DNA of 64,000 bases from Ailanthus altissimus (Eukaryota > Streptophyta > Magnoliopsida > Sapindales > Simaroubaceae), in NCBI GenBank assembly GCA_946807835.1, contig OX327699.1, forward strand, positions 560,501 to 624,500. Direction: 5' to 3'. A program made the position numbers and the translations under genes. Below the pieces are notes generated by a model. It made no database searches. It was given only the letters and a program-made list of their open reading frames with translations, and was not told the origin of the DNA. This document shows positions 38,901-48,299 of this stretch, piece after piece. Within the stretch, counting starts at the first letter, position 1. Every line of letters begins with the position of its first letter.

Positions 38901-39367
38901 AGAAGAATGAATTAAAATAACGAAGACGAACCCAGAACTTTGGTTTCCATAAAGAGGAAAAAAGAGTACCTCTTCCAGCAAAGCTAGATATCTGGCTTCA
39001 TATAAATGCAGTATTTTACTCTCAGTTGGAACAAGAACCTGCTTTGCAATTACCAACAACATAATAACATAACAAAGTTTCCCAGTGAAGCATACGATTA
39101 CGAACAAGTGGGGAAAACATGAACATATAAAGCAACAGTGATAAAATAAAAAGCAAAAATTACCTCATCCATACTGAAAGGAAGAAGGGGAAGCTCTACA
39201 GAGGTTGAGGTTGTCGCATGGAGAGAGAAGCGTTTTCTGTTTGAGCAGAGGTGATGATGGCGGCCATGGGTAACAAGTTTTGGCGTACTAGGAGTACTAG
39301 GACTTTTATTATTATTAACATAAGAAACAAACAACGGACGCAATAATAAGAGACTCATCTCTCTCAC
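20780..39367 (-). CDS. LON-domain (Lon protease N-terminal-like) protein, 7 exons, 299 codons
   Basis: Exons join in frame: 39367-39164, 39038-38970, 37275-37159, 37077-37003, 31680-31546, 22155-22014 and 20937-20780. The total is 900 bp including TAG. Residues 1-56 are Ser/Thr/Arg/His-rich with almost no acidic residues, like a plastid or mitochondrial transit peptide. The LON substrate-binding domain starts at VELPLLPFSMDEVLVPTESK and includes LHLYEARYLALLEE, FVHFVLDPIA and VGALVSIRGVGRVKIIRF. The C-terminus is Lys/Glu-rich and probably helical. There is no AAA+ ATPase or Ser-Lys protease domain, so it is the short stand-alone LON-domain family known in plants, not a protease; its biochemical role is unclear. 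Met1 is chosen as the first in-frame Met; Met4 is an alternative. Introns 1-5 are GT-AG, intron 6 is GC-AG. Introns 4 and 5 are filled by retroelements. Confidence 0.92.
22014..22155 (-). CDS. LON-domain gene, exon 6
   Basis: Residues 201-247 plus one base: APKEAVLQTRMLNSVQWADK through SFAAFQPVS. Acceptor AAATAG. The donor is CAG|GCAAGT, a GC donor in the strong context usual for such introns. Confidence 0.92.
22990..23757 (-). mobile_element. Copia-C fragment in intron 5: LTR, primer site and gag start
   Basis: Lies on the same strand as the host gene. The LTR runs 23757-23559 (TGTTGGA...TCATCA), three bases later the primer site TGGTATCAGGGC (23555-23544), then a gag start at about 23499. 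The gag frame carries RLNGDNFIRWSQSV, RGRGKIEYL and WDAKNSMVMAWLVNSMEEDV, typical copia gag, with one frameshift near 23450 and a stop near 23211. It ends abruptly at about 22990, with no pol and no second LTR. Confidence 0.85.
23559..23757 (-). repeat. Copia-C LTR
   Basis: About 199 bp with TG/CA ends, followed by the tRNA-iMet-type primer site in the same orientation. No partner LTR was found in the window. Confidence 0.75.
23888..24104 (+). repeat. Copia-A 5' LTR
   Basis: TGTCCACG...CTTGTGTTCA. Aligns with 30929-31143 from GTTTTAGTC to the end with many substitutions, so the element is old. Confidence 0.83.
24105..24117 (+). promoter_or_regulatory. Copia-A primer-binding site
   Basis: TGGTATCAAAGCC directly abuts the LTR. 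One change from the tRNA-iMet-complementary TGGTATCAGAGC. Confidence 0.78.
24660..25645 (+). pseudogene. Copia-A gag
   Basis: Fragments of copia gag in alternating frames: KSKVQEMKQDNLNVTKYCNT followed by LQGLWQEF (24944-25039), then LPSTYVAFLAVKREES near 25190-25230. Stops at 25066 and elsewhere. A short duplication of GGGGAGTCCAT occurs near 25245 and 25283. No zinc knuckle is recognisable. Confidence 0.7.
25680..25892 (+). pseudogene. Copia-A protease start
   Basis: Resembles the WIIDSGATDHM region of copia protease (IIDSSAIDHV-like reading at 25696-25725) followed by NIKFVDGFLSFVAGKGSIVV and FYVPKLSCNLLS. The conserved stretch is cut off at 25893 by the chromovirus fragment. Confidence 0.68.
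25893..27030 (+). mobile_element. Chromovirus (Ty3/gypsy) 3' fragment nested in Copia-A
   Basis: Carries the C-terminal part of a gypsy integrase (VGDLVMVKIFPMKHKS, HKGLVRKYRGPFSIAKRVGS, LHSMFHVSCLKSYH at 26061-26264). After a frameshift come chromodomain-like YFVRWKRLADSEASWE and ALWQF (26401-26470). Chromodomains direct integration to marked chromatin. A purine tract AGGGGAGAA (26532-26540) is followed by about 490 bp that look like an LTR or its remains, with TATAAAAGGGGG at 26835. No 5' half is present, so it is a truncated piece. Confidence 0.75.
27190..27985 (+). pseudogene. Copia-A integrase core
   Basis: Contains the copia integrase stretch around WFVTFIDDHTIVYLVYQL (27210-27265), and further on readings related to the DDE core in shifting frames. 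The same segment exists in the intron-4 copy (34490-34960). Broken by stops and cut at 27986 by Copia-B. Confidence 0.7.
27986..29540 (+). mobile_element. Copia-B fragment nested in Copia-A
   Basis: Begins with an LTR (27986-28178, TGTTAGAG...TTTGACA), then the primer site TGGTATCAGAAC (28179-28190). Gag starts at 28390 (MSEVSESTNQQVDN) and carries GKGKLSHFLETG and PTDPKFIAWDEED. A zinc knuckle near 29190-29235 (CTYYKKPRHSRERCWKLH, one Cys replaced by Tyr) is followed by a protease start (TWVRDSGAQ, 29500-29529). It then switches back to Copia-A reverse transcriptase. No 3' half, so it is a truncated or recombined insertion. Confidence 0.75.
29541..30240 (+). pseudogene. Copia-A reverse transcriptase, degenerate
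   Basis: Frames related to the conserved start of copia RT: LVKSPKGKKPM, then DGTIKRYKARLVAKGFTQ (29634-29686). Later AKEFEVKDLSFFGYFVGIEI (30090-30140) is near the end of the domain. The YVDD catalytic box is not recognisable, and stops are frequent. Confidence 0.72.
30241..30928 (+). pseudogene. Copia-A RNase H, degenerate
   Basis: Includes INVDWAGCENNRRSTSGYYT (near 30500-30550) and IKLYCDNTTVMNIAHN followed by TKHVEVDHHFIKEKL (30700-30810), the signatures of copia RNase H. Ends with the purine tract TTGAGGAG before the 3' LTR. Confidence 0.76.
30929..31143 (+). repeat. Copia-A 3' LTR
   Basis: 215 bp, TGTGGGAAAA...CTTGTGTTCA. Lies about 400 bp from exon 5 on the opposite strand. Its relative in reverse orientation is at 36192-36392. 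Confidence 0.83.
31546..31680 (-). CDS. LON-domain gene, exon 5
   Basis: Residues 156-200, ADPYLKGEVIPMQDRIP through LNNLEIKLK. Acceptor TCGCAG, donor AAG|GTATGC. It is isolated between introns of 5.3 kb and 9.4 kb, only about 400 bp from the 3' LTR of Copia-A. A (CA)n-type tract lies at about 31478-31513 just inside intron 5. Confidence 0.92.
31681..33666. other. Intron 4, 3' part, no element recognised
   Basis: AT-rich intron sequence. A (CT)n microsatellite occupies about 33421-33446. No transposon domain or exon was recognised. The short frame 32123-32386 has no conserved feature. Confidence 0.55.
33667..35300 (+). mobile_element. Copia-A-family fragment in intron 4
   Basis: Collinear with Copia-A from the end of gag (25431) through protease and integrase to about 27960, but without the chromovirus fragment seen there. 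Contains a protease-like stretch near 33930-34110, the integrase zinc region around MLWHRKLGHDCFPYQKN (34312-34360), WFVTFIDD-like sequence near 34540 and KSLWSEAIVIAFYLINHTQT (34817-34876). No LTR at either end, no RT. Its uninterrupted protease-integrase junction shows the state before the chromovirus fragment entered Copia-A. Confidence 0.75.
35301..36180. other. Intron 4 spacer with an unclassified repeat-like stretch
   Basis: Positions 35331-35505 have a GC-richer composition with GGGTTTGGGACGGACGTGGG and a run of ATCCGTAG-like words. This looks like a dispersed repeat of a kind common in plant introns, but I cannot classify it. 36060-36180 is the leader of the antisense copia LTR that follows. 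Confidence 0.4.
36192..36392 (-). repeat. Antisense copia LTR in intron 4 (Copia-A family)
   Basis: On the minus strand it starts TATGGAAAAATAG, shares GGTATTCTAATTT and AAATTTAGATTTCC-type blocks with the Copia-A LTRs, and ends CTTGTGTTCA. The diverged primer site TGGCATTAGAG (36191-36181) follows. No coding part attached. Confidence 0.72.
36393..37002. other. Intron 4, 5' part
   Basis: AT-rich intron sequence next to the exon 4 donor. Contains a TAAA-repeat (about 36770-36790). Nothing else recognised. Confidence 0.5.
37003..37077 (-). CDS. LON-domain gene, exon 4
   Basis: Residues 131-155, VERLDVGALVSIRGVGRVKI then IRFIQ. Acceptor TTGCAG, donor CAG|GTGAAT. Intron 3 is 81 bp. Confidence 0.92.
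37159..37275 (-). CDS. LON-domain gene, exon 3
   Basis: Residues 92-130, SLLRKKLFVHFVLDPIA through ASFAARYGCLVLIDN. Acceptor ATGCAG, donor AAT|GTAAGT. Intron 2 (1.7 kb) holds no recognisable element. Confidence 0.92.
37276..38969. other. Intron 2 of the LON-domain gene
   Basis: 1.7 kb, no transposon domain seen. A pyrimidine-rich run (37325-37347) lies near the 3' splice site. Two copies of ACCAAATATTTAGAAAACA (37379 and 37448) form a short direct repeat. Confidence 0.55.
38970..39038 (-). CDS. LON-domain gene, exon 2
   Basis: Residues 69-91, VLVPTESKILHLYEARYLAL then LEE, the most conserved strip of the family. Acceptor AAGCAG, donor GAG|GTACTC. Intron 1 is only 125 bp. Confidence 0.93.
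39164..39367 (-). CDS. LON-domain gene, exon 1
   Basis: Residues 1-68. Starts MREMSLLLLRPLF, transit-like, and reaches PLLPFSMDE at the beginning of the LON domain. Donor GAG|GTAATT, phase 0. Reading past it would add a tail unrelated to the family. Confidence 0.9.
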
Positions 39368-39370
39368 TCC

Positions 39371-39399
39371 CTCGTCTTCGTCTTCGTCTTCGTCTTCCT
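39371..39399. repeat. Hexanucleotide microsatellite in the LON-gene 5' leader
   Basis: (TCGTCT)n-type run on the plus strand, just upstream of the start codon at 39367. It is therefore a GAAGAC-type tract in the 5' UTR or proximal promoter of the minus-strand gene. Confidence 0.75.
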
Positions 39400-41996
39400 C
39401 ACATCGGTCAATCTGTTATTTTTTTTTTATCTTTTTAGGTTCTAACCAGAGCACAGTTAAGGGCGCTGAGAGATGAGACGCACCCCATGGCCCCATTGCA
39501 TACTTAATTAAATTGGTCTTAGCCCCGTAGAGACAGAGACGTACGTGTAAATATGGGGTGTAGGCATAGCCCACGCGGCACGTTAGTTTCGATTTGTTAC
39601 TTTTGAGTATTGAATTATATCGAAAAAATAATAATTTTTTTATTTTTATAATTATTTACATTATATTTATTTTGTATTGATAATTTATAAGTATATTCAT
39701 ATTTATTTTCAAATAGCATCCACCTGAATTTTGCATACATATAAAAAGAACACAGCATTCTTACTAACTTGTATTAAATATCAATAGAATAATTAGTTCA
39801 AACTTCAACATGTAAAATTTGACCAATATCTTGCTGAAAATAAAGCAGCAACAAACAGCAAGTGAACAATATCCTGTTATAAATGAAGCAGCCACAAACA
39901 GCAAGCAACTAATATTCAACTTTGTACAATAAGGTTGTAGCAACATACCAACTTAACTATATTTGGAGCAATTATATATTCACATTTCAGCATACCATTA
40001 CCAGCATAGAAGCTAACAGCAAGTAGTAATATGCATAGTATAACAAGACAGTAGCAACAGCAAGAACCACACTTCTTCTACTAACTACATGCCCAATCTC
40101 TAATATAGTAGTTGCAACAAAGCAGCAAACAAATTCAACAGTACTTCTAACAATTAAATTTTTAAATTTTCAATCTCCAGAAACTTAATGAATAAATAAA
40201 GTAAGTTTTAATGCAGGAACAATATAGTAACCAACAATAAGCAACAGATTCAGCACCACAGTCAGCATATAAATACAATGATTGAAACCTAAAAGTCAAC
40301 AGCATTCATGAACATAGAATTAAAAGATTAAATGTTCAAAAATAGAAGAAAAAAAATGTGTTAGATTCAGTTTAAACGTGGAAATTCTAACAAAAGATGA
40401 CAAACGAACATAAAATAAATAGGTAAAAGTTTGATTCCTCATACCTACTTTATAGTTTAGTAGATATGAATGACGCCTGTTCAATGTAAAAGTTCATCAA
40501 TTTTTTCTTTTGTGTATTTACTCTTACCTATAACTTGAAAGAGATGAAGTAAAAGAATTAAAAAAATTTATAAAAGAACATAGACATACATTTATGTCAC
40601 AAGAATTAGTAAATAATTTTGAAATAACTTACATTTTGCAAGAGTACATGAGAATCGTTGATTATATCTCTCATGTGACATAAAAACCTCCCTTAACTAC
40701 TCTTGATTGCATTTAGGCCTGCAAAACAATTTTTCTATTGATGAATATTTTAGAGGCATTAAGTTATTACATTTATATAAAAGTTATATTATCTTGACTT
40801 CAATCCAATTAATGGTCGATCTCGTATTATAGCCTTCTTGTGCCAAATAAATGCGAATGCTATTGTAAAAATAAAAGTCTAATGACTTATACTATTTTAA
40901 TTAGGTGGAGAAAAATTAAATTATTATTAATAAGATAAAATTGTGCTTATCCAAAATAGTATAAAAGTTATTGTAGCTATGGTCTCCCCTAAGATCAATG
41001 TAATAAACAATTTTTTGGACACATCAATAACAATGAGAATCCAATAAAATTATATCAGTTCAAAACAAAATTAATAAAGAAATGGATAAGTGAATAGGGC
41101 ATAAAGTAACAAGTAAAAAGGTTATAGTTATAGTTATACAAGACGAGCCAAATTTGATTATGTATAGTGGCTTTAAGGTGATCAACAATTGCACGTGAAA
41201 GACCATTGATCATTGTTCTTACTATTGACTTTCCTAACATGGAGACAATGAAGGGATCGATGAAGTCAAATTTTTGGGTAATTTTAGAGACCTTCAATTT
41301 TTCAAGCAGTGACATAATAATAAATTATTATTATTATTATTATTGAAAATAAAATAAAAAAAAAATTATACTAAAAAGAAGTATTTTACTTACATTATAT
41401 GTAGTTGCATACAAGTTATACTGACTAGTGTTAAGAACAACACATACTCAGAATTCTATTGTTGTATCTATAATTTGTACTTGGTTTCAAAATTTTCCTC
41501 CTCAATGTTCACTTGCTTAGCTCTAAATATAAGATATATGCATGTCAACCAATATCTTAAAAAATGTGAGCAATGGGCATCTAGCCAAGTTTTAGGTCTT
41601 AGCTTGCCTTATACTCATTCTAAAGCCTTGTATGGGGTTGAGAGTGACATTATTTTTCTTTCTCGGCGTTACAACAACAACTTACAAGTAAAGTTACAAT
41701 ATAATGTAAATCAGTTTACTACTTCACCAAAATATATATTTGTATGAAGACTATCTTGTTAAATATACATAGACAAAAAGAAAGGAAAAGAAGGACATTA
41801 AACCTCAACTGGCAATGAATTGCACACTTACTAAAATTTTTAGAACTTAAAACTAAATTAATTATGATAGCAACCTTTAATGTAATGACCAAATTTGTGC
41901 AAGTGTTTAGGAGTGGATAGCTCAAGTGTAATGACCAAATGTTTACAATTTTTGAAAATTATGATAATTAAGCTTATACAATCAGATTATATTACT
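39400..41996. other. Intergenic spacer upstream of the LON-domain gene
   Basis: Contains the promoter of the LON-domain gene (proximal part about 39400-39600), but no motif that I can assign firmly. 39830-40280 is rich in scattered ACAGCAA words (low-complexity). A (TTA)n microsatellite lies at about 41325-41343. Frames at 41055-41315 (minus) and 41475-41747 (plus) have no recognised domain. Ends with TTACT (41992-41996), the target duplication of the Tat element. Confidence 0.5.
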
Positions 41997-43102
41997 TGTT
42001 CCTCTAGAAAATCACGTTGGGGCCTAAAAACCTCAAGGCCCAAAAGAAGTCAGCCCCCAAGGGTCCAGCCAGATATTTTTCTATGAGACAACCTTTCTCA
42101 AAACCCACTACTCCTTGCAGGATAGCCCACTCCGAAGACAGACCCATGGTGATAGCCATCGGGCCAAGTCCTAGTAAGGTTAGACAACGGAGAACTTACT
42201 CGGATTCAAAGAACCTGATCAGTAATTCGAAACACTAGCTCGGCAAGACAGACCAGGATACGACCAAGACCACTATTTACACACTAATTAGATCAGTTCA
42301 TCTCAGCACTTGCAGATCAATGAAGAAATCAAATTAGAACAGATACCGGGTCGGCTCTACGCCGAATTGGCTAACCAACTACAGCCCCTGAAGGTACTAG
42401 AAGACTAACTCTTTGAGATAGCTACGGACTACGACTGAGCCAAATAAAGAGAGACTACCAAAAAATTGGCCCGAGCAAATCAAGAAACCTTACACTTAAC
42501 CAAATTTACCGGCGAAGGCATACATAAGGAATATGCCAAGATTATATTTAAGCGAATGTCAGAAAGATGCTTGGTGTGTAGTATAAGCATGTTAGATAAA
42601 GATTTGCAAAAGAATATTTGGCGTATGACAGACGTATAACAGAAGCATGCCCAAGAAAGATCCGCAGATGGATATTTAAGGTGTGACAGAAACACAACTG
42701 AGGTAGGATACCCAGAAAGTCCTCTGAAGATTAGGACTATAAAAAGAGAGAAAGGTATAGAAGCAAGGATGATGCCAAAAAAAATAAACGAACTAGACAC
42801 AAACGAATAAAAAAGGGTTTTTTTCCTTAATTCTTGAGCATTTTGACTTACCATTTTACTAGTCTCCCTCCACAAAGATCCTTTCTGACTTAAGCGTCAA
42901 AGCGTTTTCGCCGGAACCTACCCCGAAAAAATTATCACGATAAGTTTTGCTTGTAGTTTGTAGGTTCTACTATAGCTGATAAGGAAGAGAAGATCCAGGC
43001 TTCTGCAAGTAAGCCTAACCAGGACGAGGCCCAAGCGTTATTTATCACTAACAAACAAATTCAAAGCTTGTTGACCCGAAGAACTATTTTTTCATGTCAA
43101 CA
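41997..43102 (+). repeat. Tat 5' LTR
   Basis: TGTTCCTCTAG...GTCAACA, about 1.1 kb. Preceded by TTACT. Collinear with 60001-60284 plus 63063-63826. Confidence 0.87.
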
Positions 43103-43107
43103 ACTTT

Positions 43108-43125
43108 TGGCGCCGGCTGTGGGGA
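43108..43125 (+). promoter_or_regulatory. Tat primer-binding site
   Basis: TGGCGCCGGCTGTGGGGA, five bases after the LTR. Matches the TGGCGCCGTCTGTGGGGA-type site used by Tat elements with one change. Confidence 0.83.
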
Positions 43126-43175
43126 ATAGAACAAAAAGCTTTGTCCAAGAAGACGACGGGTGGCTATTACAGAAT

Positions 43176-45956
43176 TGTAATATCCAATCTCTATTAATAG
43201 TATTGGCGCCTAGATTTTGGTATAGAGCAATAAAGACACCGTAGGTTACCTGATTCTAACCTTATTAGAAATATTTTTTTTATTGTGCGCGTGAGAGATA
43301 TTAGACCTAATTTAGTAATTTCACACTCGATCAGAGCGTTGAACGACCCTAGAATATTTTGAATTTTTTCTCTATTGGCTTGGAAAAGAAAATTTTAATT
43401 ACTACATGAATTTTCATTTAAGGGTTATGTATGGAACAAGCCTTGGTTGAGAAACACAATCCATAAATTAGAGAATGGACCAATTAAAGACAAGTTCATG
43501 GATTGTCAAGTTCGGAATTCTAGTTAGTTCCTTTAACTATTCTAACTAAATAGTTACAAAGGAACCAATTACATACTTAGTTTTCAATCAATGGAAATTT
43601 AGGAATTTTGAGTTAGTTGAATGGCAAATTGATCAATTGAGGGAGCACTATATAAAGGTGGAAGTGTGTAAAAATTTTGAGAGAGGAAAGCATAACATCT
43701 TAGAGCTCAAAAGAGTGAAAATTTGTCCAAGTGAAGAGGGGTGCTGCTATAGTGAAATTTTAATTTTTTTCTCATGATTTTTCATGCTTAATCAAGCTAC
43801 AATAAGGTCAAATACAAGTTTCTAAGATCAATTAAAGCCTCCATTAGTGAAAATCCAAGAAAAATAGGTAAGAAAAGCATTGTTTTGTGAGGTTGATATG
43901 TGAACTTTCAAGATTGCTTCAATTGATGTTCTTGTGTGTATTCTTGGTTTAGATTAAGTTGAATTTTAGTGTGGAGATTGAAGGAATCATCAAATTGAAG
44001 AAATTGGCAAGGTAAAAATTAGGGTTTTGGGTGACTTTGATGTAGAGACTTCAATTGGTTATAATTAGGGCATTAGAATAAAATTGGTTGATTTTGATGC
44101 AATTGGAATTAGAAATTGAGAAAAGAAATGTGTTGGAACATAGGGTGAAATTCTGCCACTTTAGGGAAGTCAGGGTTAAGTTGTGTTGTAGTTGAATTGT
44201 TATGTATAAATGGTGCCTTATGTAAATTGAATGTATATGGATGATGAAAATAAAAAAATGAAGAAAATGGGACATAATTGTCCATTTTGGTAAGGTGAAG
44301 AGCAATTATGTCCAACTAAAGTTATAAGGTGTTAAAAAATTTTTAGGGTGTCGGATGGTGAGTTAGATTAGATTAAATGACTCTGAAATAAAAATCAGAA
44401 AGTAGTATCCATCTAGGCTTTTTATGCCGATTAGGGCGTTTAGTAGTTAAATGAGATTCTAGCGTTTGAATTGATTCTAAATGTCATTTATGGTGTGTAA
44501 GTGAAGAAAATCGAGACCGGTAACTGGAGCAGAAATTTGAAGTGAAATTAAGCTCGGAGCGGTTGTGAATAAAAATATGTCATTTTTTTATCTTTAGTTT
44601 ATTATGTTTTCGCATAATGAAAATGTATGTTTTATGTGCTTTTAATGCATAAATATGATTTATGATTTTGATATATATATCCATAGATATGCTTTACATG
44701 TTCGGTTTAAGAAACAGTTTTAAAATTATTATATTTGTTTCAAAGGCCATTGGTACCCTCAGATTATAGTGGTGGTGATGGCATTAGACCCGGCCGGTAT
44801 ATCCCGTACACATAGGCAGTATTGGGGGTGTGTCACTAACTCCGAGAAGTTGGGTTGTCGGGTCATGTGAGTCGGTCTATGTATACGGGGTATTGTCTCA
44901 CTATATGTAGGCGATGTAGAATTCTGCTGCATAGCCAATGAGATATCTTGAGATGTCACTGTGGGTGCTGCTAGTTGAGGCGCCTCGTGGCCTACTCACG
45001 TGTGCGGTACTAGTTGAGTCTTTGCATGAGTATAGAACTTTAGGGTTATCATTAGTACAATTTAGAAAAGAAATGGCCGAGCGATGGTTTTACTAGTTTT
45101 CAATCTACCGATTGCATATTACGCGTTTATATACACATGCTAGTTATTATATTGTATAGATTTTGGATATTATTTTCCGAAGATGTAAATAAAACCCGCT
45201 CGGTAAGATTTCATTGACATATGATGTTAGAAATCATTTTACAGCTTTATACAAGTTTTAGAAGTATGATTTATGCATGTCTTTTAGAATTTAATATCTA
45301 TGCAGAATGTTATTTTATTTGAAATCTTAATGCACTCACTGAGCTTCTTTAGCTCACTCATTTTGTGTTTTATGTTTTCTAAACCCTCTTTTCAGGTGCA
45401 GGTCTCGGTACGCAAGCTGCTAATTCTCCTACTGCTAATTAGTGGGCCAAATCTGAAAATCATTTTGTACATGTAAATATGCTAAATAGCATTCTTTTTA
45501 CTTTCTGTATAGTAGTTATAGGCATGTGTATTTGTACATATGTTTCAAACAAACATAAAGAGGTTTCGATATTATGATGATTGTTTTTACTTTTTATGAG
45601 TGTGCCAATTTTGTAATTTTAATAAAATTATTGAGTTGAGTTGGATTGTTTTTAGAAAGGACCGGATGTCCTATTTGGTAGTATTGAGAAGTGTTTGAAA
45701 TAAAAGTGCAATTAATTTGCAAATTTTGTATTGGATTTTGAAAAAAAAACAGGGGAAACTCTGCCAATTTTTTTTAAAAAATTAAGATGTCATTTTCATG
45801 TATATTTTAAGATTTTCTCAGTAATAGCAAGAACTAAAAAGGGGTTCGCTTTACGGAATTTCTCAACTTACCTAGTTAAATTCTGAGAAACTTTTGTTGG
45901 GGTGCCCGGTAGAGCCACTGAGATCTACAATAAATGGTCTCGGGGCAAGTCCTGCA
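43176..45956 (+). mobile_element. Family-X solo LTR, copy 2
   Basis: 2.78 kb, starts TGTAATATCC and ends CCTGCA. Flanked by AGAAT (43171-43175) and GGAAT (45957-45961), a target duplication with one change. Contains a promoter-like CACTATATAAAGGTGG at about 43648-43663. No conserved coding frame. Size, TG/CA ends and 5-bp duplications indicate a long solo LTR, probably of a gypsy chromovirus (Tekay/Del-like LTRs are this long); the lineage is an inference, since no internal region is present. Confidence 0.82.
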
Positions 45957-46125
45957 GGAATAATCATCTACCAACAGAAATCTCGTTACCGGAGAGTGAG
46001 GCCCGAACCTAAACAAGAATGAAGTCCATGGAAACAGACCTCTTCATCAAGTAAAAAACTCATTACCACCATAGATCTAAGCATAGCTGAGAACCCTAAG
46101 GGAAGAAAGGGAAGAATTGAGACAG

Positions 46126-47464
46126 CTCATGGCCGACAGGAGGGAATCTTAGGTAGAGATTCGGGAATAGACATATCAGGGAACAGGTCTGGGACCTTAA
46201 ATAACTTGGTCGGAGCAACCAGGCCAAGTCAGAGGCCTCCCTAAGAGAGAGGTGACATAGATTGAAGATTTTGAGCAGGCAGCGAGGAAAGAGTTGTCTA
46301 CTGAACAATGGCAACACCAACTAGGCTAGTTGGGTCTGGAAAGCAAGGTTTATGATTTGGAAGGAAAGCTAGAAAACCTATTGGCAGAGAAGAAGAAGAA
46401 AGATCAACCTCTTACGAAGAAGATAAAGAGAGAAGAGATCGCCCATAATGGATGAGCTAAGAGACGTGGAGCTCCCAAGCTAGTTTTGACTTCTAAACTT
46501 GCCCATTTATAGGGGAATCACTAACCCCAACTACTACATCGACCAGATTATCAACTTGCTATCAATGTGTAGACTCTTCCACAGAAACTTAGAGAGACTT
46601 GCTTTACTCTAGTATAAAGGCTTAAAGCAGTGTAGTATCACCTCCTACCATAAGCTAACTAAGAAGTTCAAACAATACATTCGAGGTTTGTGTGAGGCAA
46701 CTAAAGACCTGGAGAGCCTAAAGCATGTTAGGCAAGGTAAAGGAGAGAACCTCAGGAATTTTATCTAAAGATTTTATAATGAGGTAATAGCCACGGGAGC
46801 TTTTGACCAACCCGTCTCCCTGGATGCCTTCAAGTCAGGGCTAAGGCTGAATAAATTCTAGTATTACCTGTCGGAGATCAGTGTGAAAAATTATGCAACA
46901 ATGTATAACAGGGCATTGAAATATATATCATTAGAAAAATGGGAAGAGACCAAGCGATCCCTTGCTAAACTGCCCAAGGGGCATGTCAGGTTCAGAGAAG
47001 ATATTAGATACGGGGGAAAGGAAGAATCTTTACACCCTTAGAAATGTCGGAAGTCGAACGATGAATACTGACCTTCGTAGAGGGAAAATTTTACAAAATG
47101 GCATAATGCGTTGAACAGCTAGAGGAATAATGTGCCTAATAATGGGCTCAAAAATCGGAGAGATGGGCTAAACAAGTTTCGTCCGAGCAACCCTCCTGGG
47201 AAACTTCAAAGTTTGAGGGACCATGATGAACACCTGGTTGGAGAGAGAATGGTGGCTTGTGTTGAAAATTTTCTTCCCCTGGCCGTGCCACTTGAAGATA
47301 TTTACAAAGCAATTCAGAATCAAGGTCTGCTGCACATAAATTTCAAAGGAAATAGAGTAGAGCGGCGAGCAGATTCGAAGAAATAATGTGACATGCATAG
47401 GGGACCGAGACATACCACGAAGGAATGCTCTAAGTTGAGGAATAGATACTTGGCAGAATTCTGA
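46126..47464 (+). pseudogene. Tat gag, degenerate
   Basis: Readable pieces: DLEGKLENLLAEKKKKDQ (46350-46405), IGESLTP-like capsid start near 46513, and a C-terminal zinc-binding CDMHRGPRHTTKECSKLRNR (47387-47446), close to the CxxHxxxGHTTxxC form of Tat gag. Many stops separate them. The 84-codon open stretch 47132-47386 is part of the linker before the zinc motif. Confidence 0.78.
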
Positions 47465-47479
47465 GCTGATAGACAGCTA

Positions 47480-48299
47480 ACATCTGGTAATCAGTTTAGT
47501 GGGTCGAACCTTAACCCCGTCATAATTATTTCAGCTGGACCCATGTTGGAGGGAGATTCAAATAAGCAATGGAAAAATTACTCTAAGTACTTAATAATGG
47601 TGCACCAAGTTGTGTACAACACTTCTTTGGCCAAGAAACTCAGGTTGTAGTAGGAGGTGCCGATCATGTTCACAAAGGAGGACGTGCAGGGAATTAGTTA
47701 CCCCTATAATGACGTACTTGTAATAAAAGTGTTGGTGGTAAGAGAGAATATTACTCTGTCCATTCAATATTTAAAATTAAATTTTTTGGTCGGTTGATAT
47801 AATCTTTAAGGAGACCTTAGATGAGCTGAAAATTAAGAACCTGAATATAGAAGGAACCCAAACACCATTGCAGGGGTTCGGAGACAACAGTGTGATACTG
47901 GTTTGAGTAATGGCTCTGCCCCTCACCATCAGACAGACACCATACAAGAAAATTGTGATGACCAAGTTCATGATGGTCGATCAACCCTTCTTATATAGGA
48001 TCCTCCTCGGGCGGCCATTTATGGTAAGTATGAATATTGTTGAATCAGTTCATTATTTAAAGTTAAAATTTTCTACAGGGGAGGGAATTGGAGTAGTGTC
48101 TGGAGATCAGAAGGCGGTTAGGAGTTATTACGCAATGACAGTAATGAGGACATTTTGTATTTCTGTCGTCGACCCAAAGAAAGAAGTCAAGAGATCACCA
48201 CAAGTAGCAGAGGAATTACAAGACATGCAGGTCAGAACTGAGGAGCTTGAGAAAATGGTTAGAATTGGATCCCAGTTGGAGCTAGAGGTCAAGGGAGGG
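47480..48299 (+). pseudogene. Tat aspartic protease region
   Basis: Open part 47910-48302. Includes TPLQGFGDNSV before it and FLYRILLGRPFMVSMNIVES then VHYLKLKFSTGEGIGVVSGD, the second half of the Tat protease (ILGRP motif). The catalytic DNGSSAD-type motif is not recognisable. The frame runs into the Athila solo LTR at 48300. Confidence 0.77.

Noticed and set aside
41055..41747. Frames at 41055-41315 and 41475-41747 as small genes
   Set aside because: No domain, no splice context and opposite strands; left as spacer.
44051..44315. Minus-strand frames that recur at 61176-61433
   Set aside because: Similar peptides appear only because the family-X LTR DNA is similar; frames shift and differ between copies.
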